A stretch of 64,000 nt of DNA from Serripes groenlandicus (lineage: Eukaryota; Mollusca; Bivalvia; Cardiida; Cardiidae), in the NCBI GenBank assembly GCA_031761405.1, contig JASEVX010000003.1, positions 17,694,489 to 17,758,488 of the forward strand, written 5' to 3'. Shown one piece after another: positions 47,517 through 59,281 of this stretch; position 1 is the first letter of the stretch, and each line of letters begins with the position of its first letter. Below the pieces are notes generated by a model that was not told the origin of the DNA, searched no databases, and saw only the letters and a list, made by a program, of their open reading frames with translations. The translations under genes were made by a program, and so were the position numbers.

Positions 47517-47782
47517 AGTGAAAGTAGAGAATCCTAAACACCGGTCTTATGCGGGCCCGATTTGGTCCATAATGACGGTAACCATTTTCGCCTGGTGAAT
47601 TCTTTCATGCATAATGCATGACCTCCCCCTCATTTTCTTTGGATTGTTTTAAAGCATAGAGGTAGCTCTTTTCAATGATATATGGTGTTCTACATGAGAA
47701 ACGCTTAGAAAAGTGTGACAATTGAGGGCTGAAACTTATCGATTTACATGGAAACAAAAAAGGTATTTATTTGGTGTATTGT
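47517..47782. repeat. dispersed repeat, copy 2 (pair with 6887-7143)
   Basis: Shares about 260 bp with 6887-7143, at roughly 85% by eye, in the same orientation. Confidence 0.75.
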
Positions 47783-49344
47783 GATCTAGATGGGTTCAGT
47801 AGTCTGATAAGTTGTCTGTTATTGACTCTTCAAAAATGAGATGAAGGAGATGATTAGCACACCTGTCACTTCTGGGAATTCATTCATCGTATACAACTCT
47901 TGTCCGTCACTATATCCTAACCTTTTCTGATTGTGTGTAGATCAACTTTTAACAGGTTCATGATCACTTTCATCTTCCAAATGTTTAAAATGATATCCCA
48001 AGTGAAACTTCTTGGGTTTCAAATAGTTTAAGTATAAATGTTAAATAAAACAAATTAGATATTCCTGTTACTTTCAGAGAAAAAATCTGTTCATGATGAA
48101 TACATTTCTTCTATGAACATAAGAAATACTAACTTCTGATTATGAATAAAACATATTCATATTGAATGTCAATGTGAATTATGTAACCTTTATCCCATTC
48201 TTCATGGCCATTAAAATAATTATTTTCACCATTTAACGCCATGGTTTCAAACGAAATAATTCATCAACTGTAGTACATGTAGTTTGGTCCGTATTTACCT
48301 TGTCGCAATATATTTAATTATCGTATTAAGGCCAGATTGGTTATTATCTTTTAATAACATCTTCTTAGTTTCATTTTACATGTTGAGAGCCGAAAACGTC
48401 ACGATTGTACATTTGCACTTCCTGTTCAGACAATCTTTACAATTTCTCCAATATGATCTGTTAAGAATAACCTCTCTTAGATCAGGAATCAAATTACCAC
48501 AGGGATGTCATATGCCTTTAAGCCGAAAACCATGTCCGCATATAAGTTTCAATGTTATGATTATACTGCACACGTGCCAGTTGTCATCAAGATTATAGAA
48601 ACAGGAAGAACCGATATAATAGATAGGTATAGTACATAGCAGGACTTTGATAGTGAACATACTGATAGAAGCTTACGATTAAACAGTTCTTGGTCAAATC
48701 AATAATGATAATAGAATATAAAAAGTGGGTCGTGAAAAGGTATTCATAATCAATGTTGTAAATACCAAGCTGTATTTGCCCCTCAAAAAGACATAAAAAC
48801 GGTTTTGTTTTATATTCTAATTCAGGTAAAAAATGCTGACTATGTACAACTGTTATTATACTAAATGTTGTCAATATGCAACGACTATTTTTCATATAGT
48901 AAATATGCACGTTTAAAATTGATTGAAAACAAGTTGACATTCGTTTTAGAAAAGGTGGATGGAGAAAAATGGAGTCACAAATATAATATGAATTAAGGCA
49001 AAGCCTCAGAAAGTTTCGGAAATGCATTCAGTCTCACCTACTAAGCTGTTGTGTTCTAACGCATTTACTATTTTCTCAATTGATAATGGATAGAGTTGTC
49101 ACCCAGGGGTAGAGAGTTCAAGTTCAAGCTGAGTGAGTCAACTTACTTCCTGAATGTCAAAGACTACTTTTACCAGTGAATATTTAACATTCCCCAAAAG
49201 CTTTAAAGAGTATAGAACGTATTATGACCATGAAGTTTGAGGGAATATCCTGATAACCATAATAAATGCATGAATTAACATATAAAATATGTTTATATGT
49301 GTTTGGATAAATGCATCAACATTTTGAAAAAAAAAAAAAAAACA
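47783..49344. other. no gene seen
   Basis: AT-rich. A possible SINE scrap lies near 49090-49140 (GTAGAGAGTTCAAGTTCAAG). No exon was recognised. Confidence 0.4.
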
Positions 49345-49990
49345 TTTCTGCCAACTGAACTTGAAATCAGACAAGCAGTTGCAGAGGAATAACGTTTAGA
49401 TTTGTCATTTTACCATTTTTCTGATGCCACATTTCAGCATTGCTTTGAACTAATCAATATCCCTTAAACAATCTATGTAGAGGGTTAATTAAAGAACGTT
49501 TTTTGCCAATTTATCTTGCCATAAGACATGCAGTTTAAGAGGAAAATTGTTATTTTACTCCCTTTCTGATACTTTTTGGCAGCATTGATCTTAAACCACT
49601 CTGGAAAGGGCAACATAATGTTTTTTTAAGCCAAATTATCTTGAAACAAGACCCCACACTCTGATAATGGCAACATTGGTTTTTATTTAATAAATATGAC
49701 TTGAATAAGTGTGTGTATGGATGGTCACATAAGGAAAATTAATGCAACAGTGTTATAACTTTGAAATTATACCTGCAACTTCCTTTTCTCATGCCACATG
49801 CGGCTAATATTTTTCAACCAATCAAAATGATTTGAATATTTTCAGGGTTACATAAGGAACTTTCCTGCCAAATTATACAGAAATATCAGAATAACTAAAC
49901 ATTGTGTCACTTTACTTCTTTTCTGATGGGGTAGTTTTCAGAATTCAACACAGAATTTATTCCTTTGGACATTTTGAAAGTGGACACCAA
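49345..49990. repeat. degenerate tandem repeat, about 130-bp units
   Basis: Recurring words: TGCCAANTTATCTTG, AGACAAGCAGTT or AGACATGCAGTT, CCNTTTCTGAT, and GCATTG followed by AACCA. About four to five very diverged units. Similar sequence occurs at 61290-61660 and 8521-9130. Confidence 0.5.
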
Positions 49991-50032
49991 ATCAATATTT
50001 CTGTGCAGTTCAGTTAAAATTGGTCAAGTAGT

Positions 50033-50234
50033 TTAACCCTTTCCCACATACAATAAATCTGCAACAGACAACTTTAAAAATGTAAGCTAAAAAAAATGGA
50101 AATTCTCTATAGTTGTAGGTATAATTACTGAAAAAAGTTGCTCATTTTGAGCAATTTCTCCTTTTGTCACAATGTTTTCTAAAGTCGTCTGTTGCAGATG
50201 TGTCTAAATGTGTCTACAGGTGGGAAAGGGTTAA
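50033..50234. mobile_element. TTAA-flanked MITE, best-preserved copy
   Basis: Opens TTAACCCTTTCCCACATAC, closes GTGGGAAAGGGTTAA, with TTAA intact at both ends: 202 bp. Subterminal CAGACAACTTTAAAAATG is inverted at AAAGTCGTCTGTTGCAGATG. Interior AGCAATTTCTCCTTTTGTCA is shared with other copies. Confidence 0.9.
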
Positions 50235-50346
50235 AAGCAGCCGTTGTTTAAATACATAGTTGCTGGTGGATATTGCACAATGGATTGAGGATTATCACAA
50301 AAGCTGTGCTGATATTGATTAAATTGTATGTATTTAGCTACAGTGT

Positions 50347-50425
50347 AATATTTTCCCCACTGAGATTTGAACTCAGAACTCCTGGCTAGACCAGGTGTTT
50401 TACCAGTTAAATCTATAAGGTCTCA
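50347..50425 (-). mobile_element. tRNA-like SINE head
   Basis: On the minus strand: ACTGGTAAAACACCTGGTCT and a B box GAGTTCAAATCTC. The acceptor ends do not pair, so it is not a working tRNA. No SINE body was recognised beyond it. Confidence 0.45.
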
Positions 50426-51054
50426 AAATGTAGCTAAACACATTTAATTTACGATCAAGATTGTCCTCAAAGAAAGTCACATTTGGTAAATGCCTCATGT
50501 TCTTTACCAAAAAAAGGAATTCCTAATAAATCAGAGCTTGTTATAGTTTAATTGTAATTTAAACAAGAGCGCCAAATGTCACAAAATACGCCTGTAAAGC
50601 GATATGGCTAGTTATCGAACTTATCCGTCATTGAGCTGACAACATACTGGACGCCGCCTGCCAGTTCCGTTAAAAAATGGGCGTATAAAAACCTAACCAA
50701 TTATGTTTTTCTAAACATTAAATTGTTATCTTACAACACTATACTATTCTTATTACTGATTAGACTTATGCAACCATGTCCCTTATATCATCTCATGTAT
50801 TTGCTATGTAAAACATGAGTATAATAAGTTTTTCAAATGCATTTACCAGTAGAATAAGCCATGTTTTTCAAGGATTGAAATAATTTAATCAATATTTGAA
50901 CAGGATAAACAATTGGGCCAAATTATTTTTAAATCAGGCCAGTATTTTCAAAACAAATGCATTTCCATTGCAAAGAGGATAAGCATTAAGGAACATTCTT
51001 ATGAAGGTGGATTGCAATGGACAAAGTGGTACAGAAGGAGACATTGTTTAACAC

Positions 51055-51212
51055 TTTCCCACTTGTAGATGACGTTTGAAATCACTGTGGCAAAGGGAGA
51101 TAACGCTCATAGTGAATATCTCATCCTTTTGCAAGTTTAGCTTTTATCCAAAGAGATTTTCCATATTTTGGCCTAGCTTTTTTTAATGCTGTCTGTTGGA
51201 AAGGGATATGAG
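51055..51212. mobile_element. TTAA-type MITE, decayed copy
   Basis: AACACTTTCCCACTTGTAG, GACGTTTGAAATCAC and a right end GTCTGTTGGAAAGGGATATG. Confidence 0.55.
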
Positions 51213-51273
51213 GATGGAAGAAAGTTCAGAACAAGCTTTAGACTCTACTTTGAAAGAAACAAACAACTTAAGT

Positions 51274-51501
51274 TTAACCATTTCCCTCATATGGACGTTT
51301 TCTGAGGCCTCTGAATCAGACGGCTTTTTGAATACAGTGACAAAAGAAGAAATTGCTCAAAATTAGCAATTTTTCCTTTTGCCACAATGTTTTCCTCTTT
51401 AAGTCATAGGTTGTCGATTCAATTATAGAGATTTTCTATTTTTTGACAAAATACGTTCAAATTCATCTGCTGCAGAATTGTCGTATGATGGAAAGGGTTA
51501 A
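51274..51501. mobile_element. TTAA-flanked MITE, copy in reverse arrangement
   Basis: Opens TTAACCATTTCCCTCATATG and closes ATGATGGAAAGGGTTAA with TTAA at both ends. The interior CAAAATTAGCAATTTTTCC and the CTGCTGCAGAATTGTCGTA subterminal motif are the reverse of the order at 27-255. Confidence 0.85.
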
Positions 51502-51654
51502 TCATATTGATCAACTCTTTTCAATAATTTTACTTTCATTTAAAGAGATTTTGCATTTGTTTTGCTTAGATGTTTTCAAAATGGTCTGTCGCATATTTAT
51601 TTTATGTGAGAAAGGATTTAGGTTAATATTTTTTATTTAAACTAATATTCCAGT

Positions 51655-52166
51655 CTAATTTGGGGCTACACCCCTAAACTCCTGCTTCATCATTACTTCA
51701 ATTATACTGTGCAAAGACAAAAAAAAAATGAAAAAATTGTAACAAAGAACAATAGGTGACTAGGTCAAACTGAATACACTTTGTGGCAATATAATATATA
51801 AACAATGTTTTTATGCCTGTCAGTAAAAATAGCCATATTCAAGAATGCAAATCTTTTGAGTGGACATGCACAGTACATTTCACCTATATGAATCAATAAA
51901 AAAAAAAATCACAATTGAAGGTTATAATTTCATGCTAATCTAGTTTAACTGCCAATTTATCAAAGAATGATTTTAACAGACATCATCAATTTAACGCTTT
52001 GAAGCTTTCCCTCATATGACAAATCTGCAGTAGACGACTTTGAAAATGTCTACTCAAAAATAAGGAACAGCCCCTTTGAATGAACGTTAAAATATTTCAT
52101 TTCATGTTGCCAGACGCATCTAACTTGTTATCAACATCAGGGGCTGCGCCCCCGAACCCCTGCAAT
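51655..52166. repeat. two copies of a GGGGCTGCGCCCC-type motif
   Basis: GGGGCTACACCCCTAAACTC (51661) and GGGGCTGCGCCCCCGAACCC (52139) are hairpin-forming GC-rich motifs in AT-rich sequence, both followed by CTGC. A TTAA-MITE left end lies at 51995-52075. This spacing suggests repeat remnants. Confidence 0.45.
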
Positions 52167-52424
52167 TTCAATCTGAAAGAACAAGTTTAGTTGCACACAT
52201 AAAAAACAAAATTGTTTACATCTTATTAGAAACCAGCATGTACATTCCAGCTTGCAAAATCCTTGATTGTATTGACTGTGTAGTGGACATGTACTAACAT
52301 AATATGTTTAAACTTTAACCTATATGAATCCATAAAATCTTGTTGTAATCGAAGGTAGCAACAGAGTCAAGTAAATTCTGATTGAGAAGAAACTTTTTTC
52401 ACCAGTGTGCCTATAACACAGTGG

Positions 52425-52710
52425 ACGTTCTCGGCAGTGCTTTGGTAGAACTTCTGCCTTTGGTGCGGGTAGTCCAACATTTATTTGGACTGGGATGCGG
52501 GAGGTCGCAAGTCCGATCCCCAGTTGGGTCAAGCCAAAACCTTAAAAAATGGTAGATGTGACTGTCCTTCTTGATGCTCAGGGTTGCTGGGTTAGCATTA
52601 CAACTGACTGGCTGGTGTCAGGATAAATGGACCAGAAGTACTGGTAAATTACCCAGTACACGCCATCAGATAACTAGAGAATTGTTGAAAGCGGCGTAAA
52701 ACATTTAAAA
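52425..52710 (+). mobile_element. SINE, second family, near full length
   Basis: A tRNA-like head with GGTCGCAAGTCCGATCCCC (B box), then GACTGGCTGGTGTCAGGATA, GGACCAGAAGTACTGG and a 3' end GTTGAAAGCGGCGTAAAAC. Same body as 25530-25760. The 3' end resembles that of the SINE at 631-930, as in SINE groups that share a conserved tail domain. Confidence 0.8.
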
Positions 52711-55116
52711 ACACACCAAACAATGACACAGTTGAGAGACATAGCCAGTACAAGAGGTAGCAATGCCATAAAGCCAAAGTGTAACCGTACGGTGTCAGAT
52801 AAAATTTACTACTTCGTCATAATGGTTCAAACCAGTACAAATGGACAACCTGGATAGGGAATTGTCTTTTCTACAGATCTGCCAAGGTTCATTAGATTCT
52901 ACACATTCACACGGATGGACCCACCAATTGATCACTTATAATTAATAAGCTGATCCATCGGTTAAATAAATAAAAATTGGTATTAACTACTAAATATAAA
53001 GAAATTTTATCTTTATCCATAAAGAAGTAACAATAACAAAATCTAAACCATCATTATAATGTCTTCTTCAATGCGACACAAGATTACAACATATATGAAC
53101 AGAGAATATCTTCAGTGGTTCTACTTATCAGAGAAGCAGATGAACGAACGACGAAACATACTGTTCACAACTTCAGACTTGACTTCAAGTGCTTAAAACA
53201 TTGGGTACGAAACAGAATCCTTGTTTCATTTTAAGCATTAAAAAGCATTGGACATGGCTGACATGGAAAGAATGTTGCGAGGTGCTTAAAAACTATTTAT
53301 ATAATCATACTTGTGAGGATGCAGCTCAAACTTACATGATGGCTAGGCAAAACACTCCGAGTCTGCACATTTTGGTTGTCTTTACAAGCATGTTAAACAT
53401 GAACGGCAACTCTTGTTAACCGGAACATTGCAAATAATTATCATGTTTCGCGCGAATATGGTTTCGTGACACAAAGATTAAACAAAATAACATGACTCCC
53501 ATTGAGCCTAGCAATAAACATATAATGTGACAAATTTGCCTAAGAATAAACTGAGTGACCAGGATTTGTGACAAATGGGCCATGATCAACCGTTTTGAAT
53601 GAATCACGATAGCACCAGCTTACCTGACGGTCGTTAACTTTCAGCAGTTATGGACAGTTTAACACAATACATCCATTGAACAGTTTTCTAAATGATAAAA
53701 TAACGGGTGTTTCCTGTATTTTGTTACCAACGAACGCATATCGGATCTACTAGATCGAAAAATGTAATCGAGTCGATACGGGCCAGAGGTCAAGAATCCG
53801 CCATTGTTAACGTGGTTAATGAAAAGCTTAAAATGTGTATGCTCTTAGTGACACTGACGTCATTTTTATGGAATTGTTCTCTGAACAGAATCTTCGATAC
53901 ATGTTCAATGATGTAAACATTTGATATACAGTCTGAAAACGGAAAACCGGATATCCGAGTAGTGCCAAATTGCCCACCGATTTCGTTTTGTAACAAGCAA
54001 AAATAGCACCATAGTAGGCCTATATGTGACCTTTGACCCTGACCGTAAGAAGTTTCTAACCGAAACTTTATTAATTCAATTCCAGGGACACAGTCATTAC
54101 ACGTTCGATTAACGTCATATACATGAAGTTTACTTCAATCTCAGTGCAGACTAAGACTAGACTACTCTACTCTCGATACACAATGACGCCACTAACAAAC
54201 AACTCTCAAAGATACTTAAGTTAACGGTCATATGCTACTTAATTTCAACAAAGTTAAACCTCGTGTATAGTACAGGTCTAACAACAAATCATTGCCCTTC
54301 GATCCCGTATTGCACATTTTCGCGCTAACTAATAGAAAACATGAATCTCGAAATCAGAAAAAAAAAAATAAGGATAAAAAAAATCACGCAATTACAATTA
54401 AAAATCACATTGATACTTAAACAGATATATTCACCCTTGCAAAAGGTATCATATGGGGTTTACGTTCTTTATCATTTTAAATTGCAAGATAAAATAAACA
54501 TTTATAGTAGTTTCAAAGAAACATGTAAGTTTCGGTTAAGTGTAATGAGATATAAGAATTGCCGTTATTCTATTAAGAAATGATTAAAAAAATCATGAAT
54601 ATTATGTGATCACGTAATTCGAAATAATGAGATTTGTTTCAATTCATTTTAAGATCACATTGAGATGTCCATTCAATCAAGTCATATCCTAGAACAGTTA
54701 AAGTATTTATAGAATGTCATGGCCTTCCTAAAAAAAAAAGACGCGGAGTAAGCTGCATTAACAACCCTTTGTAACCAAGACGACTTTTAGTGATTATCTA
54801 AGAATAGGATCATGAGAATTGAATTCGATTTTCTTTATGCACTGTACTTAAAGTTAACAAGACAATCAAAACAATCAAATATCACAGCTCGTAATAATAT
54901 CATGGTTTGGTTTTTGTTTGTCTTTGCAGGGCGGTAATAATCATCGCTAAAATCAAGAAATACGATACCGTTTGTTAATAATTTATATCAAAACCAACCT
55001 GTTAATCCATGCTATAAGATTTTGGTGTAAACTATTTATTTTAGTTTGGATGATTTGTCCATAGAATCTCTCGAAAATGTATAGTTCATGGCGGACATAC
55101 GGACCATACATTTTTG
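52711..55116. other. no gene recognised; one DR1-like motif
   Basis: Open frames at 53189-53419, 53707-53916 and 54341-54583 have no recognisable domain. TGACCTTTGACCC at 54027-54039 fits a nuclear-receptor DR1 site in reverse, but could be chance. Confidence 0.35.
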
Positions 55117-55375
55117 GGACGGTTGTCGACAGACGTCCGTTCCAGAGTCCACACACATAAACCGTTTTTCGGAGTAACTACGTTCCTAATAACACAGACA
55201 GCTCCACCGAAACAAACCGTTCTAAGCGAAGTAATTTTCACGCCAAACAGATGATGCGATCAAAGCACTGAAAGTGCTAATGGGTCAAGCACTGCAAGAT
55301 CTGGTTGGACGGTTGTGTTGGTATTCGTAAATCAAGGTCAGACAAGCGGTTGCATGTGTATGTACACAAGAGACG
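55117..55375. repeat. dispersed element end with GGGACGGTTGTCGAC
   Basis: Begins GGGACGGTTGTCGACAGACG and is similar over about 140 bp to 62977-63118, including ATAACACAGA and CGCCAAACA. The rest matches 11926-12022 and, inverted, the right end of 62977-63684. Confidence 0.65.
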
Positions 55376-56049
55376 TTTGTCAAATATGATTTCCTTCCTA
55401 AACCAATGAGGTTAGTCACTTTGAAAATGCAGTTTATGCCCATAGATTTATGAATTGGGTCAACATTCAGACCATATTCCATTTTAACCACCAAGTTTGC
55501 AATGCTCGTGTGAGGGGTTGGGTTTATAATCACACGAGGGAAGTAGCCAGCATGTTATTGTAGGTTTAGGTGTGAAAATATGCAGTATGTAACATAATTG
55601 ATGGTAATTGATGGTAAAAAAGGACAATAACGTAGATTTCTTTGAAATTATTAATAAACACGAGGACCATTATGGTCCTATTTCGCTTTCCTGTGTAACA
55701 GAACTTCAATAGTTGTCCATGTACATATAAGGAAAGGAATCCAAGCCCTGAAAACTTTTAAAGCAGTTTATTTGCTCTAATGGACATTTTTTTCTACTAT
55801 TAATACTTTTTAAGATACAATGATGATCAGTGACCCTCTAATCCCTGTTACTCAACCTGAAGGAGTTAATCACACCTTCCTATCTAGCAAGATCTGTGTT
55901 ATAAACGGTCATTAATGTCTGATCCTAAACAATGCACCTTTTTCTGATAACTTAAGCATAGAGGTTTTTTATTTGCAGCGAAATATTAGTGTGAACTTGG
56001 ATTTTAGACACAAGCATTTTTTTCTGAGACACTTTTAGCCATTGGCTCA
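55376..56049. other. no gene seen
   Basis: AT-rich sequence. Confidence 0.4.
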
Positions 56050-56950
56050 AATAGCTAAATACAGTTTGAGCCATGGATTCTTTGTAGAGTGTTACCAATG
56101 GATCCGTGTGCTAAACAACATTTAAGCGAGAAGCTTCTTTAAGTTTTAACTGTACACATGTAAGCAAAACAAGCTCTGACCCATGGCAGCAATCTTGTTT
56201 AACTGATCGGAATAATTTGAAAAATCTTGGTAGGGAGTAGCTTAAGGAACTGTTTTTTCTAATCGACCCAGTTCTTTAGGACAAAATATTTTTAAAGTTC
56301 TGGCAATGTCTTTCTTTTTAAGGCCACAGCAACCAAATGTGCTAAATATAGTTCAATTCATTGTATACCATTGAATTGTGGAATTATTTGAATTTGTTTT
56401 GTCGAGGAGGAGAACTTGTTTGTATGGAAATGTTAAGGGACTGATGGACAAACGACAGCGATGCAAGATTTTGAGAGATCACACTAGCTCAACCCGAACT
56501 TTGTGCTCATGTGAGCTGAGATATAACAATATGGAGATCTTTTTATAAGATTTGATCCAAATCGATGCAATAAACCAAAAAGGTTGAGCTGATTTATTCA
56601 AGTATAGGTGTGCACATTTGCATATTCCATTTAAAGATCAAACAAGAATAGAAAGGCGATATGGCCATATATTGCTCACCTGAGAAAGATGACTAAAATT
56701 CAACCGTGAGCTCATACATTCTGTTTTATCTTGACAAGACAATTCCTAAGACTAATTTACATAATCGTTTGCTATAAAATGTGACTTATATAGTATCAGT
56801 AAGGTTTGCCTTGGAACTGAACTGTTGAGCTTGTTTTTAATCTCAGGTGATCCTCACAAACACTCTGACCAAATGTCATGACGATTGGACCGTATGTTAC
56901 TATGTGACCACAACAACCCTCCGACTAGTACTTTCAGTGCTTTTATTGTA
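56050..56950. repeat. molluscan dispersed repeat cluster
   Basis: Contains GACTGATGGACAAACGACAG, GATCACACTAGCTCA, CATGTGAGCTGAG, then GGCGATATGGCCATATATTG followed by CTCACCTGAG, and CTGACCAAATGTCATGACGA. These phrases belong to a repeat widespread in bivalve genomes (recalled, not searched). Fragment boundaries are uncertain. No coding content. Confidence 0.5.
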
Positions 56951-57439
56951 TTTCTGGAAACGTGAAGGTTCAAAAGAAAAACCATGAAGCTTGTATATTT
57001 ATGCAAACGTAAATATCTGCGTAGAGACATGTGCTTTTCACATTTAACTGTTGATATTGCCATACAGATAGATAAATGCATACCCAACTACAAGATTGAT
57101 TTATGACATAATGAGTGAATGTAGACCCACATATGTAAAATCACAGATCAAATATCTTATGGAGGCATTCAAAATCAGAAAATTACTTTTATATGAACAG
57201 GTCTATTTTTAAATTATAAAGTGTGTGTCGTATACTAGTTATTTATATATTGAATATCTTCCAAAAGTTTATGATAGATATCACTTAAATGAATTTATTA
57301 TGTAAATTATGTATAATGGACCGGAGGCCTTACATTACTGGATAAAACATTTGTATTGTATTGTATGCCACTTCATTTCTTTAAATAAGTTAATATCATT
57401 ACATTCATTCGCATTTCATTTGTAGAATACTGTGTTGTT
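56951..57439. other. no gene seen
   Basis: AT-rich sequence. Confidence 0.4.
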
Positions 57440-57627
57440 GAACCACATTATACGAGGCAATGAGCGACTTTGAAAACATATATATAAACATATGTACATT
57501 TGTATAAATGAAAGTGTATCTATGAAATAGAGTTGAAAACAAAGTGGAGAAGGAGGAATTGCTAATCATGTGTATCAATGGTCTGCTGCACATGCGTCAA
57601 AATACGTCATATGGGAAAGGGTTAAGT
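57440..57627. mobile_element. TTAA-type MITE, copy with worn left end
   Basis: Right end CATATGGGAAAGGGTTAA is intact; subterminal GGTCTGCTGCACATGCGTC and left AATGAGCGACTTTGAAAACA are recognisable. Another right-end piece lies at 57763-57800 (CTCTGCTGCAGATTTG). Confidence 0.7.
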
Positions 57628-58019
57628 ATTTAATGCCCAAAAACACTTTGGTGTATTGAGCAGCGAGATATCTATAAATTATGTATTGTTTAGCATTTGG
57701 TCAGAGATAAAAAAAAATCCATAAAAATCTTTTGATTGTTGGATTGGTTTGTTGATGGAAAATTCTCTGCTGCAGATTTGTTGTAAGCGTGAAAGGCTTA
57801 AACATTAACAAGAATATATCTTTAAAAAAGATGAACGTCGATCAATATGAGAAAACACTAAGAAATGGAACATGCGCATATTATTTCATATTTTATCTTA
57901 CTTATTAGAATGACAGAAAACAATAACGTTAAATATGTAATATTTGGTTTATAAATGTTTTAGTTCATATATATAATATATACTTTGGTTTTGATATGAA
58001 TGAGAGAGACAAAAAAAAG

Positions 58020-58105
58020 CTTGCCTCTGCCGGGAAGCGAACCACAGACGTTTCACTTGACAATCCAAGTGAACATCCATTACACTACCGCGACATCAAT
58101 GTTGC
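58020..58105 (-). mobile_element. tRNA-like sequence (SINE head or tRNA pseudogene)
   Basis: On the minus strand: CGCGGTAGTGTAATGGATG (A-box-like), TTCACTTG and CAAGTGAA forming a hairpin at the anticodon-arm position, then GGTTCGCTTCCCGG (B-box-like). The acceptor ends do not pair and the anticodon loop is one base short, so it is not called a functional tRNA. Confidence 0.45.
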
Positions 58106-58877
58106 AATGTATAGTTGGTTCTCCTTGAAGGACTTGTAACTCAAGCTGCTATAAAACGGGTCTATGTGTTCTCTTTAGAAAGGTGATGATATATCTCATA
58201 CAAAGTCTATTTCTTCAGTTAAGCATTTCTAGTCAATCTAAAAGTCGTATTATTGTTCTAACATTAGCCATAGCCTTTAACTCTTAGAATTATATCATGT
58301 AATGGATATCCGAGTTTTTGTATTATTTGTCTGTATTACTATGGTGTAAATACTGTTCTCACTTCTAATGCTATGTAATTATGCTGTATCATGTGTATGG
58401 GCCGGTGGCCTAAAATATCACATTAAATAAAACTAAACTAAACATCACGATGTTCCGTTCAAGGCCAAGAATACTTCACATGCCTGAAGATTATACGCAA
58501 AAGGCTCCCAAGAGGTGTACAAGTTGCAATTGACGATAAATAACTGAAAACTTATCATGTTACAAAAATAATTAATATTTTTCTCTTAAATATTATATTT
58601 CATACGTTTTCACTGATTTGTTCTACTGAAATTTATTACTTAAGGAAAACAATTAAAGGTAAGTATGCAGAACATTTCATTTTAAAAACTTCACCTTAAT
58701 AGTGCCTCTCGACGTTTCATTTCATTTATTTCTTCTCCATTATTCATAAAATACAACATTTGATTGGTCTACAATCTAGATCATTTGTTTAACATCTAGG
58801 TCAAAGCTGAGGTTAATCGTCTTCGCCGAAAAAAAGAGCGGATACGCTAATCAACTCAGAGCTTTGAACACGTACGT
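58106..58877. other. no gene seen
   Basis: AT-rich sequence. Confidence 0.4.
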
Positions 58878-59055
58878 TTCCACAAACAACACATCTAAAT
58901 CAGACGACTTTGAACTCATCTAGGTACACATCTGAAAACATCTCTAATAGTATATTTACTAGATATTGAGCTGTTTCCCATTTTGCCACAATGTTTTCAT
59001 ATGCCTTCTACTGCAAATGCGTTAATTGCGTCTGCATGTGGGCATGGGTTAAAGT
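58878..59055. mobile_element. TTAA-type MITE, decayed copy
   Basis: CAGACGACTTTGAACTCATC, TTTGCCACAATGTTTTC, CTTCTACTGCAAATGCGT and right end GCATGTGGGCATGGGTTAA. Confidence 0.65.
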
Positions 59056-59281
59056 AACGGCCACCTGATAACTACACCGTTCAATAAATCTGTTAGCTAT
59101 ACAGTTTTTGCCTATCAATAAATATCACTTTCTTATAAATAATATATATATCTACTAATTATTTCTCTAACTAAATTTGCTGTCGTTTAAAATTTGTCAC
59201 GGGTGACTGCCTCAGTGGTAAACTGGGGGTTATAGCGTCGACCTCAAGAGCTACCGACCCAGGTGTTGTAGGTCGAACCGC

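Noticed and set aside
53189..53419. A 76-codon frame as a coding exon
   Set aside because: No recognisable domain or convincing splice sites were found; length is within chance for this composition.
54027..54039. Nuclear-receptor DR1 element
   Set aside because: The motif fits well, but without a nearby promoter a single 13-bp match is not evidence of function.
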